Position numbers and translations under genes: made by a program
Notes under the pieces: generated by a model
Told to the model about the DNA's origin: nothing
Database searches by the model: none
Seen by the model: only the letters and a program-made list of their open reading frames with translations
Shown: positions 1-6,579 of the stretch, one piece after another
How the letters are laid out: every line of letters begins with the position of its first letter
Position numbering within the stretch: position 1 is the first letter of the stretch
DNA from: an uncultured Bermanella sp.
GTDB taxonomy: Bacteria; Pseudomonadota; Gammaproteobacteria; Pseudomonadales; Oceanobacteraceae
Assembly (NCBI GenBank): GCA_913054445.1
Contig: CAJXIK010000039.1
Span: 1-11,036 of the forward strand
Length of the DNA: 11,036 nucleotides
Reading direction: 5' to 3'

Positions 1-70
1 TCTTCCTTTTATACCTCTTCCTTTTATACCTCTTCCTTTTATACCTCTTCCTTTTATACCTCTTCCTTTT
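1..70. repeat. 15-bp tandem repeat over the clpA stop codon
   Basis: A perfect period-15 repeat runs from the window edge to position 70: four full units (9-23, 24-38, 39-53, 54-68), an 8-base partial unit at the edge and two matching bases at 69-70. On the minus strand the unit is AAGGAAGAGGTATAA, which in the clpA frame reads Lys-Glu-Glu-Val-stop. Only the unit at 54-68 is translated; the others lie downstream of the stop. The unit is five codons long and carries its own stop, so gain or loss of copies would not change the ClpA sequence. The array may extend beyond the window, so total copy number is unknown. Replication slippage is the likely origin (inference). Confidence 0.95.
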
Positions 71-2330
71 GGGCCGCAGCCTCACCTTCCAAGATGCACA
101 GCCCAATATCATCATCGATCATATCAATCTTCACTGTACCCCCCTTATCGGCAAGCTTGCCAAACAATATGTGCTCCGCCAGTGGCTTCTTAACTTTTTC
201 CTGAATGAGCCTAGCCATGGGGCGCGCCCCCATCTGTGGATCATAACCCTGCTCGGCCAACCACGCTCGGGCGCTATCTGTAGCATAGATAATTACTTTT
301 TTATCATCGAGCTGCGCCTGCAATTCACTGAGGAATTTATCGACCACATGTCCGATAACATCCTTGTTCAATGCATCAAACTGAATGATGGAATCTAGGC
401 GATTGCGAAACTCCGGCGTGAAGCTTTTACGAATCACCTCCATGGCATCTGTGGTGTGGTTTTGCTCGTTAAAGCCTATGGAGCGACGACTGCCTGACTC
501 AGCCCCTGCGTTGGTGGTCATGATGAGCACCACGTGACGAAAATCGGCCTTACGCCCGTTATTGTCCGTGAGGGTGCCGTGATCCATGACCTGCAACAGC
601 AGATTAAACACATCTGGGTGCGCCTTCTCGACCTCATCTAACAACAACACACAGTGAGGGGTCTTGTTCACCGCCTCGGTTAACAGGCCACCCTGGTCAT
701 AACCCACATAGCCTGGGGGGGCACCGATTAAACGGGAAACCGTGTGGGACTCCATGTATTCGGACATATCGAAGCGCACCAGCTCCATCCCCATTACATG
801 GGCCAGCTGGCGGCTTACCTCGGTTTTGCCCACCCCAGTAGGGCCAGCAAACAGGAAAGAGCCTATGGGCTTCTCTGGGGCCTTTAATCCAGCACGGGAA
901 AGCTTAATGGCATTGGCTAACGAGTTGATGGCATCATCTTGACCAAACACCATCATCTTCATGTTTTTATCGAGATTCATCAGGGTCTTCTTGTCGTCGC
1001 TGTTCACCGAGCGAGATGGAATTCTGGCGATCTGGGCGACGATTTTCTCGATATCTGAGACCTGAATAAGCTTCTTACGCTTGCTTTGGGCCACCAAACG
1101 CTGCCCAGCGCCCACTTCATCGATGACATCTATGGCCTTATCTGGCATGTGGCGATCACGAATGAAACGATCGGCCAATTCAGAGGCGGCTCGCAAGGCT
1201 TTATCTGTGTATTTAAGCTCGTGGTGCTCTTCGAACTTGGATTTTAGGCCTTTCAATATCTTATAGGTGTCATCCACACTGGGCTCAACCACGTCAACTT
1301 TCTGAAAGCGACGCGCGAGGGCGCTGTCTTTCTCGAAGATACCGCGAAACTCATTAAACGTGGTGGAACCCATGCACCTCAGCTCGCCACTGCTCAATAA
1401 TGGCTTGAGCAGGTTGGAGGCATCCATCACCCCACCCGAGGCGGCACCCGCCCCGATGATGGTATGAATCTCATCTATGAATAAAATAGATTTGGGCTGA
1501 CGCTTTAACTCGCTCAAGAGTGACTTGAAGCGTTTCTCGAAATCCCCCCTATATTTAGTGCCCGCCAACAAAGCCCCCATGTCTAGGCTATACACCACAG
1601 AATCGCTCATGACTTCGGGGATTTTTTTATCGACGATGCGCTTGGCCAAGCCCTCGGCGATGGCAGTCTTACCCACACCAGACTCCCCCACCAACAACGG
1701 GTTATTTTTACGCCGCCGAGAAAGGATTTGAATGCAGCGCAATAACTCTTCGTCGCGGCCAATGAGCGGGTCTATCTTGCCTTCACGGGCCAGTTTATTG
1801 AGATTGGAGGTGTAGTTATCCAACGCGCTGGTGGAAGCCTCTGTCGTCGCCTCTTCTTCGATGGCCTCGGAGTCCATGTCTTCTTGCTGGCCAGATAACT
1901 TGGAGATGCCATGGCTGATAAAATTCACCACATCGATGCGGGCTATATTCTGTTGCTTCAAGAAGTAAACCGCCTGTGACTCTTGCTCGCTGAAGATGGC
2001 CACCAAGACATTGGCTCCGGTCACCTCCGACTTGCCTGAACTTTGCACGTGAAACACCGCACGTTGCAATACCCGCTGAAACCCCAACGTCGGTTGGGTT
2101 TCACGCTCAAGCTCATTTTCAGGTAATAAGGGGGTTGTGGAATCCACAAAATCTTGCAGGTCTTTGCTCAAGCGTTCCAGCTCGGCACCACAGGCAATGA
2201 GCACTTCTTTGGCGGCATCATTATTGGTGAGAGATAACAGTAGATGTTCCACCGTCATAAACTCGTGACGCTTTACCCTAGCCTCTTTAAAGGCGGCATT
2301 GAGGGTGGCTTCCAAGTCTCTATTTAGCAT
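54..2330 (-). CDS. clpA: ClpA, ATPase/unfoldase subunit of ClpAP protease
   Basis: Hexameric cytoplasmic AAA+ unfoldase that threads substrates into the ClpP peptidase; works with ClpS, encoded just upstream. The 758 residues equal the E. coli length. Visible parts: Clp N-domain (about 1-145), acidic linker (about 150-165), first AAA+ module with Walker A GESGVGKT (215-222) and Walker B FIDE (D286/E287), second module with Walker A GPTGVGKT (496-503), pore motif GYVG (540-543) and Walker B LLLDE (D565/E566). The ClpP-docking loop is IGF (618-620) where E. coli has IGL. The start is the ATG at 2330 (protein MLNRDLE, matching E. coli MLNQELE), with AAGGG at 2343-2339 eight bases upstream; an in-frame TTG directly before it is less likely. 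It lies 11 bases after clpS, so probably co-transcribed and translationally coupled. The last codons fall in a 15-bp tandem repeat. No terminator is visible inside the window. Confidence 0.98.
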   Translation of the reverse strand: MLNRDLEATLNAAFKEARVKRHEFMTVEHLLLSLTNNDAAKEVLIACGAELERLSKDLQDFVDSTTPLLPENELERETQPTLGFQRVLQRAVFHVQSSGKSEVTGANVLVAIFSEQESQAVYFLKQQNIARIDVVNFISHGISKLSGQQEDMDSEAIEEEATTEASTSALDNYTSNLNKLAREGKIDPLIGRDEELLRCIQILSRRRKNNPLLVGESGVGKTAIAEGLAKRIVDKKIPEVMSDSVVYSLDMGALLAGTKYRGDFEKRFKSLLSELKRQPKSILFIDEIHTIIGAGAASGGVMDASNLLKPLLSSGELRCMGSTTFNEFRGIFEKDSALARRFQKVDVVEPSVDDTYKILKGLKSKFEEHHELKYTDKALRAASELADRFIRDRHMPDKAIDVIDEVGAGQRLVAQSKRKKLIQVSDIEKIVAQIARIPSRSVNSDDKKTLMNLDKNMKMMVFGQDDAINSLANAIKLSRAGLKAPEKPIGSFLFAGPTGVGKTEVSRQLAHVMGMELVRFDMSEYMESHTVSRLIGAPPGYVGYDQGGLLTEAVNKTPHCVLLLDEVEKAHPDVFNLLLQVMDHGTLTDNNGRKADFRHVVLIMTTNAGAESGSRRSIGFNEQNHTTDAMEVIRKSFTPEFRNRLDSIIQFDALNKDVIGHVVDKFLSELQAQLDDKKVIIYATDSARAWLAEQGYDPQMGARPMARLIQEKVKKPLAEHILFGKLADKGGTVKIDMIDDDIGLCILEGEAAAQKEEV

Positions 2331-2341
2331 CAATTTTTCCC

Positions 2342-2662
2342 TTATTTAATTCGTTGCACGTCACACATGAGAGGGTGTTCGTGCTCTTCGGCATAGGCCA
2401 TCACCTGGGCCGCCTTGGTTTGCGCTATATCCTTAGTGTAAGTCCCGCAGACCGCTTTACCCTGAGTGTGTACCGCCATCATTATTTCCGTACACTTTTC
2501 TAGGTCCATGGAAAAAAAACGGCTAAGCACTTCAATTACAAAATCCATGGGAGTGTAATCATCATTTAGCATGACCACTTGGTACATAGAGGGCTTCTCT
2601 AGCTTAGGCTTGGCAGGTGCCACCGCCACGCCGTGAGACTCTTCAGAATGCCCACTCCCCAT
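2342..2662 (-). CDS. clpS: ClpS, N-degron adaptor for ClpAP
   Basis: Small adaptor that binds N-terminal destabilising residues and docks on the ClpA N-domain, steering N-end-rule substrates to ClpAP. From the ATG at 2662 the protein has 106 residues, exactly the E. coli length. The ligand-pocket residues are visible: N33-D34-D35, T37-P38-M39, and M62 with H65 in the MMAVH segment; the C-terminal HEHPLMC (94-100) is also typical. The N-terminal 22 residues are variable and low in similarity, as expected for the flexible tail that reaches into ClpA. An in-frame ATG at 2689 (MLENEL start, 115 residues) has a slightly better purine-rich stretch upstream (GGGG, 9-base spacing), so the exact start is unsettled; the open frame also runs up to 2881 but that extension looks non-coding. 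First gene of the clpS-clpA unit, divergent from cspD as in E. coli. Confidence 0.95.
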   Translation of the reverse strand: MGSGHSEESHGVAVAPAKPKLEKPSMYQVVMLNDDYTPMDFVIEVLSRFFSMDLEKCTEIMMAVHTQGKAVCGTYTKDIAQTKAAQVMAYAEEHEHPLMCDVQRIK

Positions 2663-2753
2663 GGTTAAGATTAGTTCATTTTCCAGCATTTTGCTGCGCC
2701 CCAATGACCGCTGATATAGATTGAAAAAACGTGAGTTAATAAGTGACGAACGC

Positions 2754-2776
2754 TTGACAAAGCCGAAAGATTGACA
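2754..2776 (+). promoter_or_regulatory. Paired TTGACA hexamers upstream of cspD
   Basis: Two perfect TTGACA hexamers (2754-2759 and 2771-2776) sit 11 bases apart in the 213-base divergent region between clpS and cspD. They resemble sigma-70 -35 elements pointing toward cspD, but neither has a good -10 hexamer 16-18 bases downstream. They may equally be a direct-repeat binding site. The rest of 2663-2875 holds no gene I can support; AT-rich TATATG near 2828 is a possible -10 for cspD without a clear -35. Confidence 0.25.
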
Positions 2777-2864
2777 CAATGTACCTTTCAACAATGGAGC
2801 AGACAACATAGCCTTAGTATCTATGCTATATGGTTCCAAAAATAATAAATACAAGTCAGGTTTT

Positions 2865-2868
2865 GGAG
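2865..2868 (+). promoter_or_regulatory. Ribosome binding site of cspD
   Basis: GGAG seven bases before the ATG at 2876 is a good Shine-Dalgarno match and fixes the cspD start. Confidence 0.8.
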
Positions 2869-2875
2869 TGCAGTC

Positions 2876-3154
2876 ATGCAAACAGGGAAAGTGAAATGGT
2901 TCAATAATGCCAAGGGTTATGGCTTTATCTTATCCGATGAAGGCGGCGAAGACATGTTCGCCCACTACTCTTCCATTCAAACCGAAGGCTACAAGACACT
3001 AAAAGCGGGCCAGTCCGTCGAGTTTGATACTAAACCGAGCGATCAAGGCACTCACGCCATCAACATCACCCCATTAGATATGCTTAGCGCAGGGCAAGAC
3101 GGACAAGACAGCCACACTGAAAAAGTCCTCGAGAGCGAAACGTTACAGGCTTAA
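2876..3154 (+). CDS. cspD: CspD-like cold-shock-domain protein
   Basis: Single cold-shock domain that binds single-stranded nucleic acid; E. coli CspD is induced in stationary phase and on starvation rather than by cold and inhibits replication. The N-terminus MQTGKVKWFNNAKGYGFI carries RNP1 (KGYGFI, 13-18), followed by RNP2 (MFAHYS, 27-32). EGYKTLKAGQSVEF (37-50) is very close to E. coli CspD and separates it from CspA-type proteins. At 92 residues it is longer than the 74-residue E. coli protein: an extra acidic/polar tail (about 70-92, rich in D, E, Q, S) follows the domain. Good ribosome binding site at 2865-2868. Divergent from clpS, the same arrangement as in E. coli, which supports CspD over other Csp family members. 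Ends at a strong terminator shared with icd. Confidence 0.93.
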   Translation: MQTGKVKWFNNAKGYGFILSDEGGEDMFAHYSSIQTEGYKTLKAGQSVEFDTKPSDQGTHAINITPLDMLSAGQDGQDSHTEKVLESETLQA

Positions 3155-3182
3155 AGCAACACCCCCACAGACACAAAACGGT

Positions 3183-3227
3183 ACAGACACAAAAAAGCCC
3201 GGATTAACCGGGCTTTTTTGTGTCTGT
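3183..3227. terminator. Bidirectional intrinsic terminator between cspD and icd
   Basis: A perfect inverted repeat with 19-bp arms (3184-3202 and 3208-3226) and a 5-base ATTAA loop; one more A-T pair extends it to 3183 and 3227. The GC-rich core (AGCCCGG/CCGGGCT) is followed by TTTTTT on either strand, so it should terminate both the rightward cspD transcript and the leftward icd transcript. Confidence 0.95.
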
Positions 3228-3231
3228 GCAC

Positions 3232-3256
3232 ACCTGTAAGCGATTCGCCTACAGGT
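3232..3256 (-). other. Stem-loop just after the icd stop codon
   Basis: ACCTGTA (3232-3238) pairs with TACAGGT (3250-3256), and the inner bases continue the stem (one G-U, then GCG/CGC), giving about 11 pairs with a 3-base loop when read on the minus strand. No T-run follows directly, so it is more likely an mRNA 3'-end protecting hairpin or part of a double terminator with 3183-3227 than a terminator by itself. Confidence 0.6.
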
Positions 3257-3269
3257 TATTCAGCAGCAA

Positions 3270-5498
3270 CTAGATAGCATCGATAATCTTGTTGAGTGCG
3301 GCACTTGGGCGCATCACTTTTGCCAGCACGGCAGCGTCCGGATGATAGTAACCCCCTAGGTTCAAGGCTTCACCCTGAGCGGCGCTAAGCTGCTCGATGA
3401 TCGCGCTACGCTCCGCTTTAATCTGTGCATCCACTTCGCTAAACTGCTGCTTTAACGCGAGGTCTTTTTCTTGAGAAGCCAGCGCTTGCGCCCAGTAGGT
3501 CGCCAGATAGAAGTGACTACCACGGTTATCCACTTGGCCTACCTTACGCAGTGGTGATCTGTCGTGGTCCAAAAACTTACTGGTGGCCGCGGCTAGGGTC
3601 TCGGCCAAGATCACCGCCTTAGGGTTTGCGGTTTTATTGCCTAGGTCTTCTAAAGAGACCGTTAAGGCTAAAAACTCACCCAAAGAATCCCAGCGCAAGT
3701 GCCCTTCTTCGGCCAGCTGCTGAGCGTGCTTAGGAGCCGAGCCGCCTGCGCCTGTCTCATACAAGCCACCACCGGCCAGTAAAGGCACGATAGACAGCAT
3801 CTTGGCACTGGTGCCAAGCTCTAAGATAGGGAATAAATCCGTTAGGTAGTCACGTAAGACGTTGCCGGTTACCGAGATGGTATCTTGGCCGTCTTTCACG
3901 CGTAGCATAGTGAAGTTTATGGCATCCACCGGTGTCATGATTTGGATATCCAAACCTTCTGTATCCAGCTCTGCTAGGTACGACTTAACGATGTTGATAA
4001 TATTGGCATCATGACCGCGCTTTTCATCTAACCAGAAAATAGCAGGCTGGCCCGTGGCTCTGGCACGGTTAACCGCAAGTTTTACCCAGTCACGAATAGG
4101 CGCATCTTTGGTCTGACACATGCGCCAGATATCGCCCTGCTCTACGGCATGCTCGATGAGCACCTGACCCGCAGAATCGACCACTCGCATGGTGCCTGAT
4201 TCTTCCTGAATAAAGGTCTTGTCGTGAGAGCCGTATTCTTCTGCCTTTTGTGCCATTAGGCCCACGTTAGAGACGTTGCCCATGGTGGTGACGTCGAACG
4301 CCCCATGTTTCTTACAGAACAACATGGTTTCCTGAAAAATTGCAGCATAACAGCGGTCGGGAATCATCGCCTTAGTGTCATGCAGCTGCCCATCTTTGCC
4401 CCACATCTTACCAGAGGCACGAATAGCAGCCGGCATAGAAGCATCCACGATCACATCGTTAGGCACGTGCAGGTTGGTGATACCCTTATCTGAATCCACC
4501 ATGGCGATGGCAGAACGGCTATCGTAGGTGGCCATGATATCGGCTTCGATCTGTGCCTTTTGCGCTGCTGGCAAACCTTGGATTTTTGCATACACATCAC
4601 CTAGGCCGTTCTTCTCGTCCACACCCAGCTCAGCAAATAACGCCGCATGCTTAGCAAAGACATCTTTATAGTAAACCGTTACCGCATGACCAAACATAAC
4701 CGGGTCACTGACTTTCATCATGGTCGCCTTAAGGTGTAGCGACAGCATGACATTGTTTTCTTTGGCGTCTTGCATCTGCTCTTCGAAGAAGTCACGCAGC
4801 GCCTTGCGGCTCATGACAGAGGCATCAATCACCTCTTTGGCCTGCAAAGCAAGCGACTCTTTTAAGACGCGAGTTTCATTGTTGGCGTTGGTGAACTCGA
4901 TGCGTACATTGTCGGCCTTATCCAGCACCACAGATTTCTCGCTACCGTAAAAATCGCCGTGCTGCATGTGCGCCACATGAGACTTGGAAGTACTTTCCCA
5001 GGCACCCATGGAATGAGGGTTCTTTTGCGCATATTCCTTAACCGGAGCGGCGACGCGACGATCGCTGTTGCCTTCTCGCAACACAGGGTTAACCGCACTG
5101 CCGAGTATGGTCGAATAAACAGCCTTGATTCTTAGCGCTTCTTCGCTATTGGCGTCTACTGGGTAGTCTGGTACGGCATAACCCTGAGCCTGCAATTCGC
5201 CGATGGCGTCACATAGCTGAGGAATAGAGGCGCTGATGTTAGGCAACTTAACAATGTTGGCCTGTGGGGTCTTGGCCAGCGCGCCTAATTCTTTCAGGTC
5301 ATTAGGCTGTTGTTGAGCGGCTTGCAAAAACTCCGGGAAGTTAGCGATGATACGGCCAGATAGCGAGATGTCACGGGTTTCGATGGCGATATCGGCTGAC
5401 TTGGTAAAGGCCTTAATGATAGGCAGAAACGAATACGTTGCGAGAAGAGGGGCTTCATCTGTGAGCGTATAAATAATTTTTGGAGTCTGGTTGGTCAT
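3270..5498 (-). CDS. icd: Monomeric NADP-dependent isocitrate dehydrogenase
   Basis: Cytoplasmic TCA-cycle enzyme: oxidative decarboxylation of isocitrate to 2-oxoglutarate with NADP+. The 742 residues match the large single-chain class (741 in Azotobacter vinelandii), not the 416-residue homodimeric Icd of E. coli. Active-site residues known from the Azotobacter enzyme appear here with a constant offset of +2: isocitrate ligands S134, N137, R141, R147, K257, Y422 and R549; metal ligands D352, D550 and D554; NADP-binding H591, R602 and R651. S134-R147 lie in the segment LGSAVNPVLREGNSDRR (132-148). The start ATG at 5498 has AGGA (5508-5505) six bases upstream. Transcribed alone, convergent with cspD and divergent from rluE, with a roughly 120-base structured leader and an FNR-like site at its probable promoter. 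The complete residue set indicates an active enzyme. Some authors use idh or icdB for this class. Confidence 0.97.
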   Translation of the reverse strand: MTNQTPKIIYTLTDEAPLLATYSFLPIIKAFTKSADIAIETRDISLSGRIIANFPEFLQAAQQQPNDLKELGALAKTPQANIVKLPNISASIPQLCDAIGELQAQGYAVPDYPVDANSEEALRIKAVYSTILGSAVNPVLREGNSDRRVAAPVKEYAQKNPHSMGAWESTSKSHVAHMQHGDFYGSEKSVVLDKADNVRIEFTNANNETRVLKESLALQAKEVIDASVMSRKALRDFFEEQMQDAKENNVMLSLHLKATMMKVSDPVMFGHAVTVYYKDVFAKHAALFAELGVDEKNGLGDVYAKIQGLPAAQKAQIEADIMATYDSRSAIAMVDSDKGITNLHVPNDVIVDASMPAAIRASGKMWGKDGQLHDTKAMIPDRCYAAIFQETMLFCKKHGAFDVTTMGNVSNVGLMAQKAEEYGSHDKTFIQEESGTMRVVDSAGQVLIEHAVEQGDIWRMCQTKDAPIRDWVKLAVNRARATGQPAIFWLDEKRGHDANIINIVKSYLAELDTEGLDIQIMTPVDAINFTMLRVKDGQDTISVTGNVLRDYLTDLFPILELGTSAKMLSIVPLLAGGGLYETGAGGSAPKHAQQLAEEGHLRWDSLGEFLALTVSLEDLGNKTANPKAVILAETLAAATSKFLDHDRSPLRKVGQVDNRGSHFYLATYWAQALASQEKDLALKQQFSEVDAQIKAERSAIIEQLSAAQGEALNLGGYYHPDAAVLAKVMRPSAALNKIIDAI

Positions 5499-5544
5499 TT
5501 TACATCCTAAAGTTCGATGGCTGTGGGCCTAAAACTTAATTTAC

Positions 5545-5617
5545 AGGCGACTTTTGATCGCCTATTACCCAATTAAATGCGGCCTAGGGGCCGCATCGGA
5601 GGCGACTTTTGGTCGCC
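5545..5617 (-). other. Three-hairpin 5' leader of icd
   Basis: Three short stem-loops sit between the icd start and its putative promoter. The outer two are near copies: AGGCGA/TCGCCT (5545-5563) and GGCGAC/GTCGCC (5601-5617), 17 of 18 bases identical over 5545-5562 and 5600-5617. The middle one is ATGCGGCC-TAGG-GGCCGCAT (5577-5596), an 8-bp perfect stem. If transcription starts near 5616 the last hairpin would be the 5' end of the mRNA, which could protect it from 5'-end-dependent decay (inference). Confidence 0.6.
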
Positions 5618-5622
5618 CCGCT

Positions 5623-5642
5623 ATTATATTGATTAACGTCAA
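5623..5642 (-). promoter_or_regulatory. Candidate icd promoter with adjoining FNR-like box
   Basis: On the minus strand a perfect -10 TATAAT (5628-5623) directly follows TTGAC-GTTA-ATCAA (5642-5629), which matches the FNR/EtrA/Anr consensus TTGAT-N4-ATCAA at 9 of 10 specified bases. No -35 is recognisable. A site centred near -20 would be occluding, so anaerobic repression of icd would be the expected effect, in line with a TCA-cycle enzyme. Confidence 0.45.
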
Positions 5643-5650
5643 TGGCGGCG

Positions 5651-5675
5651 GATTGTATCACGCAATGGTACAATC
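5651..5675. promoter_or_regulatory. Palindrome forming divergent extended -10 elements
   Basis: GATTGTA (5651-5657) and TACAATC (5669-5675) form an inverted repeat. Each arm is also an extended -10: TGGTACAAT on the plus strand (5666-5674, toward rluE) and TGATACAAT on the minus strand (5660-5652, toward icd). Neither has a good -35, as is usual for TGn-type promoters. The two would overlap, so occupancy may be mutually exclusive; alternatively the palindrome is an operator. Confidence 0.4.
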
Positions 5676-5683
5676 TATGTGCT

Positions 5684-5706
5684 AATTTGTAGTATTTCTA
5701 CAGATT
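5684..5706. repeat. Inverted repeat in the rluE leader region
   Basis: AATTTGTAG (5684-5692) and CTACAGATT (5698-5706) are inverted with 8 of 9 pairs and a 5-base TATTT spacer. It lies just downstream of the putative rluE transcription start. It could be a regulator site or an RNA hairpin; no regulator is recognised. Confidence 0.4.
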
Positions 5707-5764
5707 CGCCGCTTCAGCCCTGATTAACCGCCCATTTGGTAGCTTTACTACATAAGTACATATC

Positions 5765-6409
5765 ATGCCCACTCTGATCCTCTTCAATAAACCCTTCCAG
5801 GTGCTGTCACAATTCACCGATGACAGCGGCCACAAAGCAACCCTGGCCCACTACATTCAGCAGCCCAATGTCTACGCGGCAGGACGTTTAGACTACGATT
5901 CTGAAGGCTTATTGTTGTTGACCGATGATGGCCAGTTACAGCATAGGATAGCGCACCCCAAGCACGAATCGGTTAAGACCTACTGGGCACAGGTGGAAGG
6001 CATTCCCAGCCAACAAGCCATAGCCGATCTTTGTCAGGGGGTCAGGCTCAAGGATGGCATCACCCTGCCCGCCGAGGTTAAGGCGATTGACGAGCCCCAG
6101 CTATGGGACAGAAACCCTCCCATTCGACAGAGGGCCAATATCCCCACCTGCTGGCTGGAGATTCAGATCACAGAGGGCCGCAACCGTCAGGTGAGGCGCA
6201 TGACCGCCGCCATAGGTCACCCCACCCTGCGCTTAGTGAGAGCCAGCATCGGCGAGTGGCAGCTGGCCGCGCTAAAACCGGGGGAATATAGGGTATTAGA
6301 TGTAGCGGCACCGCCCGCCGTAAAAAACAATAAGAAACCGCCGTATCAAGCTAAACGCAAATTCGCTAAAATACGCCATTCAAAACTAGAGCGGCCACAT
6401 TTTAAATAG
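5765..6409 (+). CDS. rluE: RluE, 23S rRNA pseudouridine synthase
   Basis: RsuA/RluB/E/F-type pseudouridine synthase; E. coli RluE converts U2457 of 23S rRNA to pseudouridine. The 214-residue protein lacks an N-terminal S4 domain, as RluE does. It shows the catalytic motif GRLDYDSEGL (40-49) with nucleophile D43, the RNRQVRRM motif (139-146), and RluE-like stretches such as RNPPIRQR (116-123) and PTLRLVR (153-159). The last 30 residues (about 185-214) are a Lys/Arg-rich, probably disordered tail likely to contact RNA. No upstream in-frame start or strong Shine-Dalgarno is seen; the ATG at 5765 fits the family N-terminus. Divergent from icd and separated from nudJ by a 295-base spacer containing a mobile-looking repeat, so probably its own transcription unit. 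Confidence 0.93.
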   Translation: MPTLILFNKPFQVLSQFTDDSGHKATLAHYIQQPNVYAAGRLDYDSEGLLLLTDDGQLQHRIAHPKHESVKTYWAQVEGIPSQQAIADLCQGVRLKDGITLPAEVKAIDEPQLWDRNPPIRQRANIPTCWLEIQITEGRNRQVRRMTAAIGHPTLRLVRASIGEWQLAALKPGEYRVLDVAAPPAVKNNKKPPYQAKRKFAKIRHSKLERPHFK

Positions 6410-6414
6410 ATTGG

Positions 6415-6426
6415 CACAGACACAAA
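6415..6426 (+). repeat. CACAGACACAAA 12-mer downstream of rluE
   Basis: CACAGACACAAA six bases after the rluE stop recurs at 3166-3177 (after cspD) and, inverted, at 3217-3228 inside the cspD/icd terminator, with an 11-base version at 3183-3193. All copies lie just beyond stop codons. Confidence 0.6.
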
Positions 6427-6439
6427 GTATCCGCCTGAG

Positions 6440-6543
6440 CAACGTTGAATTTAGTGCTTTTTAGGTCGCCGTGGACTCATCCCTGAGGGCTTGCCTCGGC
6501 ATCCATGCCTCGTACACCCTAAAAAGCACTAAACCCAACCTTG
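6440..6543. mobile_element. 104-bp MITE/REP-like inverted-repeat element
   Basis: Two 26-base terminal inverted repeats (6440-6465 and 6518-6543) match at 23 of 26 positions, including 16 perfect bases TTTAGTGCTTTTTAGG. The roughly 52-base interior contains the palindrome GGCATCCATGCC (6498-6509). Positions 6464-6509 are 38/46 identical, ungapped, to the reverse complement of 10991-11036, so this is a dispersed family. No coding capacity, so any movement would need a transposase elsewhere. It fills most of the rluE-nudJ spacer and may also act as a transcript-ending structure after rluE. The remaining spacer (6544-6704) holds a -10-like hexamer and no gene that I can support. Confidence 0.75.
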
Positions 6544-6573
6544 ATCTAAGTCTATATGGGCGCTAAGTCCCTA

Positions 6574-6579
6574 TATAAT
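6574..6579 (+). promoter_or_regulatory. -10 hexamer TATAAT upstream of nudJ
   Basis: A perfect TATAAT about 125 bases before nudJ. The -35 position (around 6551-6556, TCTATA) is poor. It lies shortly after the right end of the repeat element and is the best promoter candidate for the nudJ-mnmA-hflD cluster. Confidence 0.35.

Noticed and set aside
1..190. Plus-strand open frame through the tandem repeat, reading SSFYT repeats
   Set aside because: It is the antisense of the clpA 3' end and its period-15 repeat; it has no start, no ribosome binding site and no recognisable protein.
2663..2881. N-terminal extension of ClpS up to 2881
   Set aside because: The added residues do not resemble ClpS, run through the divergent promoter region and overlap the cspD start; 2662 gives the exact family length.
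4862..5098. 78-codon minus-strand open frame inside icd
   Set aside because: Overlaps highly conserved icd codons in another frame, and the translation shows no family features.
5545..5617. CRISPR-like or phage att-site reading of the repeated GGCGA hairpins
   Set aside because: Only two near copies with unequal surroundings, no spacer regularity, no cas or integrase gene nearby.
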